A DNA stretch of 64,000 bases from Bosea sp. BIWAKO-01. GTDB lineage: Bacteria > Pseudomonadota > Alphaproteobacteria > Rhizobiales > Beijerinckiaceae. The DNA lies in NCBI RefSeq assembly GCF_001748145.1, contig NZ_BCQA01000001.1, positions 3,746,501 to 3,810,500 on the forward strand, in the 5' to 3' direction. Shown piece after piece: positions 8,705 to 19,281 of this stretch; within the stretch, counting starts at the first letter, position 1; the number at the start of each line of letters is the position of its first letter. The notes beneath the pieces are model-generated. The model worked only from the letters and a program-made list of their open reading frames with translations, was not told where the DNA came from and did not search any database. Both the position numbers and the translations under genes were made by a program.

Positions 8705-9598
8705 TCAGCGCTTCAGATTGACGATCACGACACCGCCCAGCGCCATGACCCCACCGAGGACGCCGAGTGCAGTCGGAGCCTCGCCGAGCCAGAGAAAGCC
8801 CATCAAAGTGGCGACCGGTGGTACGCAATACATGAAGTTCGAGGCGCGGCCCGCAGGCAGCCGTGCGAGCATCATCGTCCAGGTCGCATAGGCGAGCAGG
8901 CTTGGCACAATCCCGAGATAGATGACGGCAAAGAGAGCTTCGCTCGACGCAGAGGCCGACTGGCTGACGGCATTGGGCAGGAACGGGGAGAGGGCCAGCG
9001 CGCCCACGACCATGTTCCAGGCCGAGACGGTGAGCGCCCTGTGGCGGGCGAAAAGCGGCTTCTGGACGATGGCGGTGACCGATTGGCAGAGTGCGGCGCC
9101 AAGGATGAAGAGGACACCGGTGCTGAGCTCGATGCCCTGGCCTTCGCCCAATGCGATCAGGCCGATGCCGGCGAAGGAAATCGCAGTGCCAAGCCAGGCG
9201 AGCGGCCCGAAGCGCTCGCCGAGGATCAACATCGCCAATCCGGCCGTGATGATCGGATTGATGTTGATGATGAAGCTCGCGGCGCCGGCAGAGACGGTCT
9301 TCTCGCCGAAATTCAGCAGGGTCGTGTAGAGCGCGACATGAACCAACCCGCCAAGAAGGAAGCGCCAGCCATCGGACCAGCCGGGCAAGGCCGGGCGCAT
9401 GATGGCGAGGAAGATCGCGCTCGGGACGGCCGCAATCGCGAAACGAGCGGCGCCGAGCTCGATCGGCCCCAGCGCCGTGAGCCCGGCCCGGATCGCGGGA
9501 AAGGCGGAGGCCCAGGCGATAACGGTAAAGGTCACGACGGCGACGGTGGCCGGATCGAGGCTGCGCGGCGTGGAGACGGCTGGATTGAGCGAGTTCAT
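8705..9598 (-). CDS. EamA/DMT-family transporter
   Basis: 297-residue inner-membrane protein with ten hydrophobic segments arranged as two EamA repeats. The first repeat opens VVTFTVIAWASAFPAIRAGL (family WGsxF motif) and ends SFIININPIITAGLAMLILGERF; the second ends VPPVATLMGFLWLGEAPTALGVLGG, each with the conserved glutamate (GE) near the repeat end. DMT carriers mostly export amino acids or related metabolites. It is divergent from a LysR regulator 82 bp away, which very probably controls it. Confidence 0.9.
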   Translation of the reverse strand: MNSLNPAVSTPRSLDPATVAVVTFTVIAWASAFPAIRAGLTALGPIELGAARFAIAAVPSAIFLAIMRPALPGWSDGWRFLLGGLVHVALYTTLLNFGEKTVSAGAASFIININPIITAGLAMLILGERFGPLAWLGTAISFAGIGLIALGEGQGIELSTGVLFILGAALCQSVTAIVQKPLFARHRALTVSAWNMVVGALALSPFLPNAVSQSASASSEALFAVIYLGIVPSLLAYATWTMMLARLPAGRASNFMYCVPPVATLMGFLWLGEAPTALGVLGGVMALGGVVIVNLKR

Positions 9599-9680
9599 GT
9601 CGAGCCTCGGTGGTCAGGGGTCGACAGGTGATAGATACCCGGACGAGCTGATTGACAAACGAGTAATTCGAGCATGATCT

Positions 9681-10619
9681 GTGAGCATGGATCACAGCTC
9701 AGGATTGCCCCCGCTCGACACCCTGCGTGCCTTCGAGGCGGCGGCCCGCTCGGGAAGCTTCTCGGCGGCGGCCGAGACGCTCAACCTGACCCATGGCGCG
9801 ATCAGTCGGCAGGTGGCCAAGCTTGAGCACTGGCTCGGCACCCGGCTCTTCGCCCGGCAGGCGCGTGGCGTCGCGCTGACGCCAGAGGGCCAGCGACTGA
9901 TGCAGCGCACGCAGGAGGCTTTCGCGCTGATCGCGGACACATCGGACCGCTGGACCGAACCGCGCGGTGCCGCGGTCGTGCGCTTCAGCGCGATCCCGTC
10001 GGTGTGCAGCCTGTGGCTGATGCCGCGCATGAAATGGCTCGAGAGTGGCGATCCGGATTTGCGCATTGTGCTTCAGGTCGACCATCGCCGGGTTGATCTG
10101 GAGAGCGAGGGCATCGACCTCGCCATTCGCTGTGGGCGCGGCGGAGCGCCGGGGCGGGTCTCGGTCCAGCTTTTCGAGGAATGGTGTTTTCCGATCGCTT
10201 CGCCGGAGCTTGCGCGGGAAATTGGTGCCGGCAAGGCCGCGCGGCTGCTCGACCAGCCGCTGATCCATGATTCCGATGCATCCGGCTGGCGCGCCTGGTT
10301 TGCCGCGCAGGGGCTGGATTACCGGCCCCGTCCGCAGGATCGACGTTTCGAGGATTACAATCTCGTGCTCGATGCCGCTGCCTGCGGGCTGGGAGTGGCG
10401 CTCGCCCGTCCACCGCTGGCGCAGGCGCAGATCGCGGCAGGGCGCGTGGCGGCCGTTGATCCGCGCACCGCGCTCAATCCGGTTTCCTATTGGCTCGACC
10501 GTCCGATCGGACAGCCGCGCCCGGCAGCCGCTGCGCTGGCGACGCGGATCGCGCAAGAGGCGGGCTTGCCTGCGGCACGGCTCACTGCGTTCCTGAAAAC
10601 GGAAGCAAAGGCAGCGTAG
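9681..10619 (+). CDS. LysR-family regulator (GcvA-like)
   Basis: 312-residue LysR-type regulator. The winged helix LDTLRAFEAAARSGSFSAAAETLNLTHGAISRQVAKLEHWLG occupies residues 12-60, and the phrase RQARGVALTPEGQRLM is characteristic of the GcvA/AmpR branch. The C-terminal effector domain has the expected LRIVLQVDHRRVDLESEGIDLAIRCGRG and GLGVALARPPLA. The first codon is GTG at 9681, with ATG at 9687 as alternative; neither has a strong ribosome site. It faces the EamA transporter and presumably activates it in response to the exported metabolite. Confidence 0.92.
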   Translation: MSMDHSSGLPPLDTLRAFEAAARSGSFSAAAETLNLTHGAISRQVAKLEHWLGTRLFARQARGVALTPEGQRLMQRTQEAFALIADTSDRWTEPRGAAVVRFSAIPSVCSLWLMPRMKWLESGDPDLRIVLQVDHRRVDLESEGIDLAIRCGRGGAPGRVSVQLFEEWCFPIASPELAREIGAGKAARLLDQPLIHDSDASGWRAWFAAQGLDYRPRPQDRRFEDYNLVLDAAACGLGVALARPPLAQAQIAAGRVAAVDPRTALNPVSYWLDRPIGQPRPAAAALATRIAQEAGLPAARLTAFLKTEAKAA

Positions 10620-10766
10620 CGCACGGCGTGACGTATCTGCATGCTGGGGAGGGGGCCGCGGCCATTCCAGCGATGGGCCATTCGGCGGAGGGGTCGGGAT
10701 CCCGTCTTGACCCATGCCTGCTTCGGCACATCCTACGCTTGATGCGGGACCGAAACCGGACTCGGT

Positions 10767-11084
10767 TCAGTTGGCGATCTTGCGTTCGACCAATTGATAG
10801 AAGTCATCCTTGGCGGGATCCGCAGCCAGTTCCGTGGCCAACGGGTCGGAAGGGACGCGCAGGCCGCCCAGATTGACGTGAAAAGCCCGGGCGAACCTCT
10901 CATCGGAAAAGCAGATCCGGATCGCCCCGTTGTCGCGTGGCACCGAGACGGCACGATAGGGAATTTCCCATTGGCTGAGCCACGCATCCATCGCATGGAG
11001 CCTCGACAGGAAATCGTCGCCCTCAACAGCGATCAGCACTTGATGTGCCCATGATCGCGTGCGTTCGCTTCCTCTACGTTCCAT
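10767..11084 (-). CDS. Hypothetical protein, 105 residues
   Basis: Small soluble protein I do not recognise. It reads through HQVLIAVEGDDFLSRLHAM, WEIPYRAVSVPRDNGAIRICF and DERFARAFHVNLGG and ends DDFYQLVERKIAN, with a balanced alpha/beta pattern and no signal peptide or helix long enough for a membrane. The first 12 residues (MERRGSERTRSW) are unlike the rest and the real start may be internal, for example at GTG before LIAVEGDD. It is convergent with the LysR gene and has a 214-bp gap upstream. Codon use looks like that of its neighbours, so it is probably a real gene. Confidence 0.55.
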   Translation of the reverse strand: MERRGSERTRSWAHQVLIAVEGDDFLSRLHAMDAWLSQWEIPYRAVSVPRDNGAIRICFSDERFARAFHVNLGGLRVPSDPLATELAADPAKDDFYQLVERKIAN

Positions 11085-11298
11085 CGCAATGCTCCGGATC
11101 GTTCTCTCACGACAGCAGCTTGGAGATTTTCAGCCGTGAGTTGTGTTGGATAGTCGGATATTGAGATAGGAGCAATGCAAAAAGAGCAAGTTACTATTTG
11201 AACTGGGCGCATTTCCGCCGCGATATCATAAGGGAACTGCGGCACCGACTGAGAGCGTATAGCCGGATCGGTTTGCAGCAAACCCTCGGCTTCAGTGA

Positions 11299-11724
11299 TC
11301 ACCTCGCGCTATGGCGTGGTTTTCCGATTTCGCCGCGCTGCGACGCCCGCGCCATTTCGAAGCTGTCGGCAATCCGGCGCGCCCGCACGATGAAGGCCTG
11401 GGCGATGGCAGGCGGACAGAGTTCCTGCGCAGTCGCCTCGAAAAGTTCGAGCCAGCGGTCGAAATGCCTGCCTTCCAGCGGCAGGATCAGGTGCGGTCGC
11501 ATCGGCCGGCCGCCATAGCGGCCGGTGCGCAGCATCACGCTGCTCCAGAAGTCGCTGATCTTGCCGATATGGTCATCCCAATCATCGACGGCGGCCTCGA
11601 AGACCGGTCCGATCACGTCGTCCAGCCGCGCCCGACTGTAGAATGTGCGCACGAGCAGGCCGATTGTCGCTTCGTCGAGATCGGGATGGGCGATGGCCGG
11701 ATCGGCCAGCGGATTGTCGGTCAT
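11299..11724 (-). CDS. Group III truncated haemoglobin
   Basis: 141-residue haem protein of the 2-over-2 globin group III, implicated in oxygen or nitric oxide chemistry in the cytoplasm. The sequence follows the group III pattern: LVRTFYSRARLDDVIGPVF at the B-C region, DDWDDHIGKISDFWSSVML at E, and PHLILPLEGRHFDRWLELF, where the histidine of RHFDRW is the probable proximal haem ligand. The C-terminal helix region VRARRIADSFEMA is also typical. Length is normal. The ATG at 11724 has no rival. The neighbour downstream is the unknown 105-residue protein; no NO-stress regulator is visible. Confidence 0.9.
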   Translation of the reverse strand: MTDNPLADPAIAHPDLDEATIGLLVRTFYSRARLDDVIGPVFEAAVDDWDDHIGKISDFWSSVMLRTGRYGGRPMRPHLILPLEGRHFDRWLELFEATAQELCPPAIAQAFIVRARRIADSFEMARASQRGEIGKPRHSAR

Positions 11725-11817
11725 TGTCGTCCTGCGTTCCAGCCGCTACTCCGCGCCAGGGCGTGCTGGCGACTTGCGGCGTGATCTATGCGGCGTGGTT
11801 GATTGTTCAAGCTCTGT

Positions 11818-12630
11818 CTAGGCACTGGCTTCGGCTGGGGATTTCCGAGACGGGGGCAGCGTGGGCTGGGCGAGGTGATCGTCTTCCAACAACTGCCGCA
11901 TCTCCTCGGCAATGGCAAAGAACCTGTCGCGGACTGCCCTGGCATGGGGATTGGCGCGTTCGATCGCCATGAAGACGTTCGGCGCATCGTGCCGGACCAT
12001 CTCGGTCGCCTGCATCAGGAGATCGAAGCTGGCCGTCGTCATGCGGTGCGGCAGTGGCTCCATCCGCACCAATATCTTGGCAATCAGATGCGTCAGGCCC
12101 TGAACCATGGCTGTTTCGCGGTCATGTGCGTCGGGCGTGGTCATGACCACCTTCAAGCCGAGCACCTTGCGCAGGAAGGCTGCGACGCGCGGACTACTGC
12201 GCCCGCGAACCGGGCACAGCGCAATCTTCAGCCCCCTGATGCCATGACGCGCGCTTTGCGGACCAAACAGCGGGTGAGTGCCGAGGATGTCGACGTCTTC
12301 CGGAAGCTCGACCTGCATGGCGCGCGCCGGGCCAATCTTGACCGAACCGACATCGAGCACCAGCGTACCCGCCCGCAGATGCGGTCGCAGGGCCACAATC
12401 GCGGTCGGGATCCGATCGACCGGCACGGCGAGGATCACGACATCGCAGGCACCGACTGCCTTCACATCCGATGGAGCGAGACCCTTGCCCGATCCGTCGA
12501 CCGCGGGCGGCTGTTCGGAATCGCAGACCAAGAGCGGGAAATGTGGCTGGAGATGACGAGCCATGAGACGGCCGAAGGCGCCAAAGCCCATGATGCCGAT
12601 AGACGAGACGGTTTTGCGGGAGGAATGCAT
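11818..12630 (-). CDS. Prephenate/arogenate dehydrogenase-like protein
   Basis: 270-residue NAD(P)-dependent dehydrogenase of the TyrA family, which oxidatively decarboxylates prephenate or arogenate on the way to tyrosine. The dinucleotide loop is IGIMGFGAFGRLMARHL near residue 12, CDVVILAVPVDRI is the second strand, and GTHPLFGPQSA carries the catalytic histidine found in all TyrA proteins. MVQGLTHLIAKIL is the conserved helix in the dimer domain. The first two glycines are in GFGAFG form. I chose the ATG at 12630, with AGGA nine bases upstream. A 10-bp inverted repeat lies 45 bp upstream and may regulate it. No aroH/pheA partner is adjacent, and other roles within the family are possible. 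Confidence 0.8.
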   Translation of the reverse strand: MHSSRKTVSSIGIMGFGAFGRLMARHLQPHFPLLVCDSEQPPAVDGSGKGLAPSDVKAVGACDVVILAVPVDRIPTAIVALRPHLRAGTLVLDVGSVKIGPARAMQVELPEDVDILGTHPLFGPQSARHGIRGLKIALCPVRGRSSPRVAAFLRKVLGLKVVMTTPDAHDRETAMVQGLTHLIAKILVRMEPLPHRMTTASFDLLMQATEMVRHDAPNVFMAIERANPHARAVRDRFFAIAEEMRQLLEDDHLAQPTLPPSRKSPAEASA

Positions 12631-12675
12631 CGCGTTTTTCCTAAAGGAGGCCGCGATGCCGGGTGACTGCCTGAA

Positions 12676-12700
12676 TTCAACCGCCAGCGCGGCGGTTGAA
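12676..12700. promoter_or_regulatory. 10-bp perfect inverted repeat upstream of tyrA-like gene
   Basis: Arms TTCAACCGCC and GGCGGTTGAA separated by AGCGC, 45 bp before the start of the TyrA-like gene on the minus strand. It could be an operator or an RNA hairpin in the leader. On the minus strand an ATG precedes it and an eight-codon reading frame with one Phe and no Tyr runs through it, so classical tyrosine attenuation is not supported. Confidence 0.5.
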
Positions 12701-12805
12701 CATGGGAATGCCACCGCCTTATGAGGACGGGGCGTAATAGTTCCGCGCGAGGAGGCAGGACATGGTCATGGCGCGCTTAAACCGCGGGCCGGTCGGTCTG
12801 TCAAC

Positions 12806-13132
12806 TCAGAGCCTGGGGGAATAGTCGGTCAGCACCATCAGGCGATCCTCGATGGCGCCGACGAGGTCGCCATGCTCGATCGCGGTGACGCGTTTGATCT
12901 CGGTCCATTCCGGATCGGCCATGAAGCTCGCCCAGCGCGCCGCCTTGGTCTCGGCATCGGGCCAGGCAAGGATATAGGCGAATTCCGTTCGCGTTGCGCT
13001 CCTGGTTTCCCACATCCCCACGATCTCGAAGCCGTGGCGCGCCATGATGCGCGCCGCGTGATCGCGGAAGCGCACATGGAAAGCCGCCTTGTTGCGTTCG
13101 AATATCTCGTAGATGCGCAACTGGTGGAGCAT
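12806..13132 (-). CDS. NIPSNAP-family protein
   Basis: 108-residue dimeric alpha-beta barrel (ferredoxin-like) protein. It begins MLHQLRIYEIFERNKAAFHVRF, the family pattern of an opening strand ending in YE, followed by a helix, and continues MARHGFEIVGMWETRS, EFAYILAWPDAETKAARWASFMADPEW, which matches NIPSNAP (conserved W-x-x-F-x-x-D-P-E-W). Bacterial members have no agreed function. It lies 9 bp downstream of carA on the same strand, close enough for cotranscription. Confidence 0.85.
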   Translation of the reverse strand: MLHQLRIYEIFERNKAAFHVRFRDHAARIMARHGFEIVGMWETRSATRTEFAYILAWPDAETKAARWASFMADPEWTEIKRVTAIEHGDLVGAIEDRLMVLTDYSPRL

Positions 13133-13141
13133 CGTGTCGCC

Positions 13142-14350
13142 TCAGGCTGCGGCCTTGGCCTTTTCGGTTTCCATCAACTCCACGAAGCGGGCGAAGAGAT
13201 AATGGCTGTCCTGCGGACCGGGGGACGCTTCTGGATGGTGCTGGACGCTGAACGCCGGGCGATCGTCGAGGGCGATGCCGCAGTTCGAGCCGTCGAAGAG
13301 CGAGACATGCGTCTCCTTCGCATTGGCCGGAAGCGTGGTGGGGTCGACCGCAAAGCCGTGGTTCATCGAGACGATCTCGACCTTGCCGGTGGTCTTGTCC
13401 TGCACCGGATGGTTGGCGCCGTGGTGCCCCTGCTTCATCTTCATGGTTTGCCCGCCAATGGCGAGCGCAAGCATCTGGTGGCCGAGGCAGATGCCGAAAG
13501 TCGGAATCTTCCGGTCGAGAAGTTCGCGAATGACCGGCACGGCATATTCGCCGGTCGCGGCCGGGTCGCCCGGGCCGTTGGAGAGGAAAACGCCGTCGGG
13601 GCTCAGCGCCAGGATGTCGGCGGCGCTGGTCGTCGAAGGCACCACGGTCACCTCGCATCCGGCCTTTGCGAGCAGGCGCAGGATATTGCGCTTAACGCCA
13701 TAATCGATTGCGACGACCCTGTGTGCCACGCTCTCGCGCTTGCCGTATCCGGCGGGCCATTGCCACGGCGTCTCGCTCCAGTCGTAACGCTGGGCGGCGG
13801 TGACCAGCGGCACGAGATCGAGCCCGGCCATGTCGGGCAGGGCGGCTGCCTGCAGCTTGAGACGGGGAAGATCGAAGACGCCGTCGGGATTGTGGGCGAG
13901 GATCGCGTTCGGCATGCCGTTGTCGCGGATCAAGGCGGTCAGGGCCCGCGTATCGACGCCGGCGATGCCGACGATGTTGCGAGCCTTCAGCCAGGCATCG
14001 AGATGCCGCGTGGCGCGCCAGTTCGAGGGTTCGGTGATGTCGGCATGGATCACGATGCCGCGCACGCCTGAGGACGCCGCGGCGTTCACCGTCTCGGTAT
14101 CCTCGTCGTTGACGCCGACATTCCCGATATGGGGGAAGGTGAAGGTGATGATCTGCCCGGCATAGGACGGGTCGGTCAGGATTTCCTGATAACCGGTCAT
14201 CGCCGTGTTGAAGCAGACCTCACCCGGCGCTTCAGCGACGGCGCCGAGGCCGAAGCCTTCCAGCACGGTGCCGTCGGCTAGCACGAGGAGAGCGGTCGCG
14301 CGCGGTTCTGTCCAGCCGCCGGTGGCGGGGTTTCCTTCGGGAGCGGTCAT
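13142..14350 (-). CDS. carA: Carbamoyl-phosphate synthase small (glutaminase) subunit
   Basis: 402-residue amidotransferase subunit that hydrolyses glutamine and channels ammonia to CarB. The N-terminal domain has the family string FNTAMTGYQEILTDPSYAGQ near residue 50, and the class I glutaminase domain shows FLSNGPGDP, the nucleophile cysteine in FGICLGHQ near residue 273, MNHGFAV and the catalytic HHPEASPGPQD, so the triad is complete. Length is normal. Its partner carB is the first gene in the window. The gene is divergent from YqeY-dnaG-rpoD with a 156-bp shared upstream region. Confidence 0.97.
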   Translation of the reverse strand: MTAPEGNPATGGWTEPRATALLVLADGTVLEGFGLGAVAEAPGEVCFNTAMTGYQEILTDPSYAGQIITFTFPHIGNVGVNDEDTETVNAAASSGVRGIVIHADITEPSNWRATRHLDAWLKARNIVGIAGVDTRALTALIRDNGMPNAILAHNPDGVFDLPRLKLQAAALPDMAGLDLVPLVTAAQRYDWSETPWQWPAGYGKRESVAHRVVAIDYGVKRNILRLLAKAGCEVTVVPSTTSAADILALSPDGVFLSNGPGDPAATGEYAVPVIRELLDRKIPTFGICLGHQMLALAIGGQTMKMKQGHHGANHPVQDKTTGKVEIVSMNHGFAVDPTTLPANAKETHVSLFDGSNCGIALDDRPAFSVQHHPEASPGPQDSHYLFARFVELMETEKAKAAA

Positions 14351-14506
14351 GTCTATGTCTCGTCCAGGCCGCGACGAGGCGGCAATGTGTGGGGCGGGGC
14401 AGCGGCTTCGCGCTCCGCCGATCTGGAACGCGAGCCTTAAAGACGCCGGTCCACGTCGTCAATCGAGGCCTGCGCCGGCCTGATACAAGAAAAGGGAATG
14501 ACGAAC

Positions 14507-14968
14507 ATGACGAGCCTGCGCGAGCGCTTCACCAGCGAGCTGAAAGAAGCGATGAAGGCCGGCGAGAAGGGCAAGGTCGGCGCGATCCGCCTGATCCAGG
14601 CTGCCTTGAAGGACAAGGACATCGAGGCGCGCGGCGCCGGCAAGGGCGAGGCCTCTGCCGACGAAATCCTCGCTCTGCTGCAGAAGATGATCAAGCAGCG
14701 CCAGGAATCGATCGCGATCTACGACGCCAATGGCCGCCCGGAACTTGCTGCCGGCGAGCGTGCCGAGGTCGACGTCATCTCCGCCTATCTGCCGAAGCAG
14801 ATGGATGAGGGCGAGGTGAAGGCGGCGATTGCGGCTGCGGTGACCGAGAGCGGCGCGGCCTCGGTCAAGGACATGGGCAAGGTCATTGCGATCCTGCGCG
14901 CGAATTACGCGGGCCAGATGGACTTCGCGAAGGCGAGCGGTCTGGTGAAGGCTGCGCTCGGCGGTTGA
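14507..14968 (+). CDS. GatB/YqeY-domain protein
   Basis: About 153-residue soluble helical protein of the YqeY family, related to the C-terminal tRNA-binding domain of GatB; suspected to contact tRNA but without a proven role. Sequence features are SLRERFTSELKEAMKAGEKGKVGAIRLIQAALKD-type opening with family stretches MIKQRQESIAIYDANGRPEL and EVDVISAYLPKQMDEGEV, and the closing GKVIAILRANYAGQMDFAKAS. Two in-frame ATGs exist; I prefer 14507 because AAAGGG sits about ten bases upstream, whereas it touches the ATG at 14498. It precedes dnaG and rpoD, an order widely conserved in bacteria. Confidence 0.9.
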   Translation: MTSLRERFTSELKEAMKAGEKGKVGAIRLIQAALKDKDIEARGAGKGEASADEILALLQKMIKQRQESIAIYDANGRPELAAGERAEVDVISAYLPKQMDEGEVKAAIAAAVTESGAASVKDMGKVIAILRANYAGQMDFAKASGLVKAALGG

Positions 14969-15075
14969 TCGCAAGCGAGCGCCGGGGCCGCCGGTGCTGT
15001 GGATAGAGCCGATAAGCCGGTCCGCTTGCGGATCGGCGATTGGCTTCCTGTGCGCCAGGCCCCACATAGGAAGCC

Positions 15076-16986
15076 ATGAAGTTCCCCCCATCCGTCCTTG
15101 AGGAGATCAAGGCGCGGCTGCCGGTCTCGGCGGTCGTGGGCAAACGCGTGCGCCTCGCCAAGGCCGGGCGGGAATGGAAGGGGCTTTCGCCCTTCAATGC
15201 CGAGAAGACACCGTCCTTCTTCGTCAACGACCAGAAGGGCTCCTTCTTCGATTTCTCCTCCGGCAAGAACGGCGACATCTTCAAATTCGTGATGGAGACC
15301 GAAGGGCTCTCCTTCCCTGAGGCAGTCGAGAAACTGGCCTCCCAGGCCGGCGTGATCCTGCCGACCGTGACGCATGAGGCGCAGGTCCAGGAGGAGAGGC
15401 GCAAGGGGCTCCACGAGGTCGTGGAGCTTGCGGCGTGCTTCTTCGAAGCCGAGTTGGCGGCCGAGCGCGGCGCCGCGGCGCGGCGCTATCTGTCGGGTCG
15501 CGGCCTCGACGGCGAGCCGAGGAGGCAGTTTCGCATCGGCTACGCGCCGCCCGACCGTTTCGCGCTGCGCGACCATCTCGCCGGCAAGGGGGTCGATGCC
15601 GCCTTGATGATGGAGGCGGGGTTGCTGATCCATGGCGATGAAATCGCCGTGCCCTATGACCGCTTCCGCGACCGGATCATGTTCCCGATCCACGATGCGC
15701 GCGGGCGCGTGATCGCCTTCGGCGGCCGGGCGATGAGTGCCGAGGTTTCCGCCAAGTATCTGAACTCGCCGGAGACGCCGCTATTCCACAAGGGCCGGCT
15801 GCTGTTCAACCACCACAATGCCCGCAAGGCCGCTCATGATGTCGGGCAGGTCATCGTGGTCGAAGGCTATGTCGACGTCATCGCCATGACGATGGCGGGC
15901 TTCCCGCAGGTCGTTGCTCCGCTTGGCACGGCGCTGACCGAGGACCAGATCGGCCTGCTCTGGCGCATGGCCGACGAGCCTGTGATCTGCCTGGACGGCG
16001 ACAAGGCCGGGCGCAAGGCGGCGAGCCGGGCGATCGATATCGGCTTGCCGCTGCTCGAGCCCGGGAAGTCGCTCGCCTTCGCCCTGTTGCCGGACGGGCA
16101 GGACCCGGATGACCTGGCGCGCTCCGGCGGCAAGGTCGCGATTGCCGAGGTGCTCAAGGCGGCGCGGCCGCTGGTCGACATGCTCTGGAACCGCGAGGTC
16201 GAAGCCGGGTCGCTCGATACGCCCGAGCGCCGGGCGGCCTTCGAGCGTCGTCTGAAGGAGGCGCTCGGACATATCCGCGACGAGGTGACGCGGCGCCATT
16301 ATCGCATCGAGATGGAAGAGCGGCTGTCGCAGCTCTTCACCAGTGCCGCTCCTGCCCGCGCCGAAAGGAGTTTTGGCGGCGAAAGGAATTTTGGTGGAGG
16401 CGGGCAGTCGCGCGGACGAGGCGGTGCTCGCGGGCAGGGAGGGGCCGGCGCGAACCGCCAGGCCCTGCCGCTGAGGGCCAGCTCGCAGCTTTCGCGCTCG
16501 CGCATCGTGTCGCAAGGGCGCGGCGAGGATAAGCGCGAGGCCTTCATCCTGCTCGCATTGGCGAGCCATTCCGGATTGATCCTGCGCTGCGCCGATGAAT
16601 TGTCGGAGCTTTCGCTCGACGGCATGGCGGCCGAGCGTTTCAGGCAGGTGCTGCTCGATGCCGCCTTCGGCGATGGGCTGGATCAGGATGCCCTGGCGAA
16701 TCGGCTCGACCAGCCGAAGGTCCAGGACGCGAGGGCGGCGCTGATGGCTGTCACCGGTCCGGCCGAGCGGCTTAAACTCGCCCAAGCGGCTGATCCGGAA
16801 TCAGTTTTTGAATCGATTCGTCAGGCAATCGTCTTGCATCATCGGGCGCGAACGTTACATAGCGAGTTGAAGGCAGCCGAGCGCGCACTGGCTGACGAAG
16901 CGACTGAAGCAAATTTCGCCTGGATCAAAGACGTCAAGGCCCGGCTCGAGAACCTCGAGGGCACCGAGGCCATGGCAGGTGATTGA
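15076..16986 (+). CDS. dnaG: DNA primase
   Basis: 636-residue primase that makes RNA primers at the replication fork with DnaB. The N-terminal CHC2-type domain (residues 1-100) is present as WKGLSPFNAEKTPSFFVNDQ, but the cysteine and histidine zinc ligands are replaced (SPFN for CPFH, and no CFxC afterwards), which I recall as a feature of several Rhizobiales. The catalytic TOPRIM core is intact: VIVVEGYVDVIAMTMAGF with its glutamate, and PVICLDGDKAGRKAA with the DxD-type acidic residues. After residue 425 there is a Gly/Arg-rich linker (GGGGQSRGRGGARGQGGAG) before the C-terminal helicase-binding helices. ATG at 15076. Stop lies 199 bp before rpoD. Confidence 0.97.
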   Translation: MKFPPSVLEEIKARLPVSAVVGKRVRLAKAGREWKGLSPFNAEKTPSFFVNDQKGSFFDFSSGKNGDIFKFVMETEGLSFPEAVEKLASQAGVILPTVTHEAQVQEERRKGLHEVVELAACFFEAELAAERGAAARRYLSGRGLDGEPRRQFRIGYAPPDRFALRDHLAGKGVDAALMMEAGLLIHGDEIAVPYDRFRDRIMFPIHDARGRVIAFGGRAMSAEVSAKYLNSPETPLFHKGRLLFNHHNARKAAHDVGQVIVVEGYVDVIAMTMAGFPQVVAPLGTALTEDQIGLLWRMADEPVICLDGDKAGRKAASRAIDIGLPLLEPGKSLAFALLPDGQDPDDLARSGGKVAIAEVLKAARPLVDMLWNREVEAGSLDTPERRAAFERRLKEALGHIRDEVTRRHYRIEMEERLSQLFTSAAPARAERSFGGERNFGGGGQSRGRGGARGQGGAGANRQALPLRASSQLSRSRIVSQGRGEDKREAFILLALASHSGLILRCADELSELSLDGMAAERFRQVLLDAAFGDGLDQDALANRLDQPKVQDARAALMAVTGPAERLKLAQAADPESVFESIRQAIVLHHRARTLHSELKAAERALADEATEANFAWIKDVKARLENLEGTEAMAGD

Positions 16987-17185
16987 TCGGAACATAGCTT
17001 TCGCTGTCGTCGTCACTGTCGAACGGGGCATGGATGGTTCACGATTCCTAAGGAGGATCGGGTCCATCTGGTTGAGATGATTTGGGTGGGGTGAGCGCGC
17101 CGGACCAGCGGCCGCGCCGCCCTTTTATGCGTCGACATGGGGCACTTCGCGCCTCCTGCCACGCGAGAGTGCGGAGCGCTGATTG

Positions 17186-19219
<2,034 letters not shown>

Positions 19220-19241
19220 ACCCGGCACTCGGGATCAACAT

Positions 19242-19270
19242 AAGGGCGGCGCAAGCCGCCCTTTTCTTTT
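19242..19270 (+). terminator. Rho-independent terminator after rpoD
   Basis: Stem AAGGGCGGC / GCCGCCCTT with a GCAA tetraloop followed by a T-rich tail (TTTTCTTTT), 22 bp after the rpoD stop. This is the clearest intrinsic terminator in the window. Confidence 0.93.
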
Positions 19271-19281
19271 GAGCGGAACAT

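Noticed and set aside
12762..12824. 20-codon frame preceded by a strong GAGGAGG
   Set aside because: The Shine-Dalgarno is good, but the frame is tiny, runs into the end of the convergent NIPSNAP gene and has no recognisable product. Ribosome profiling could revive it.
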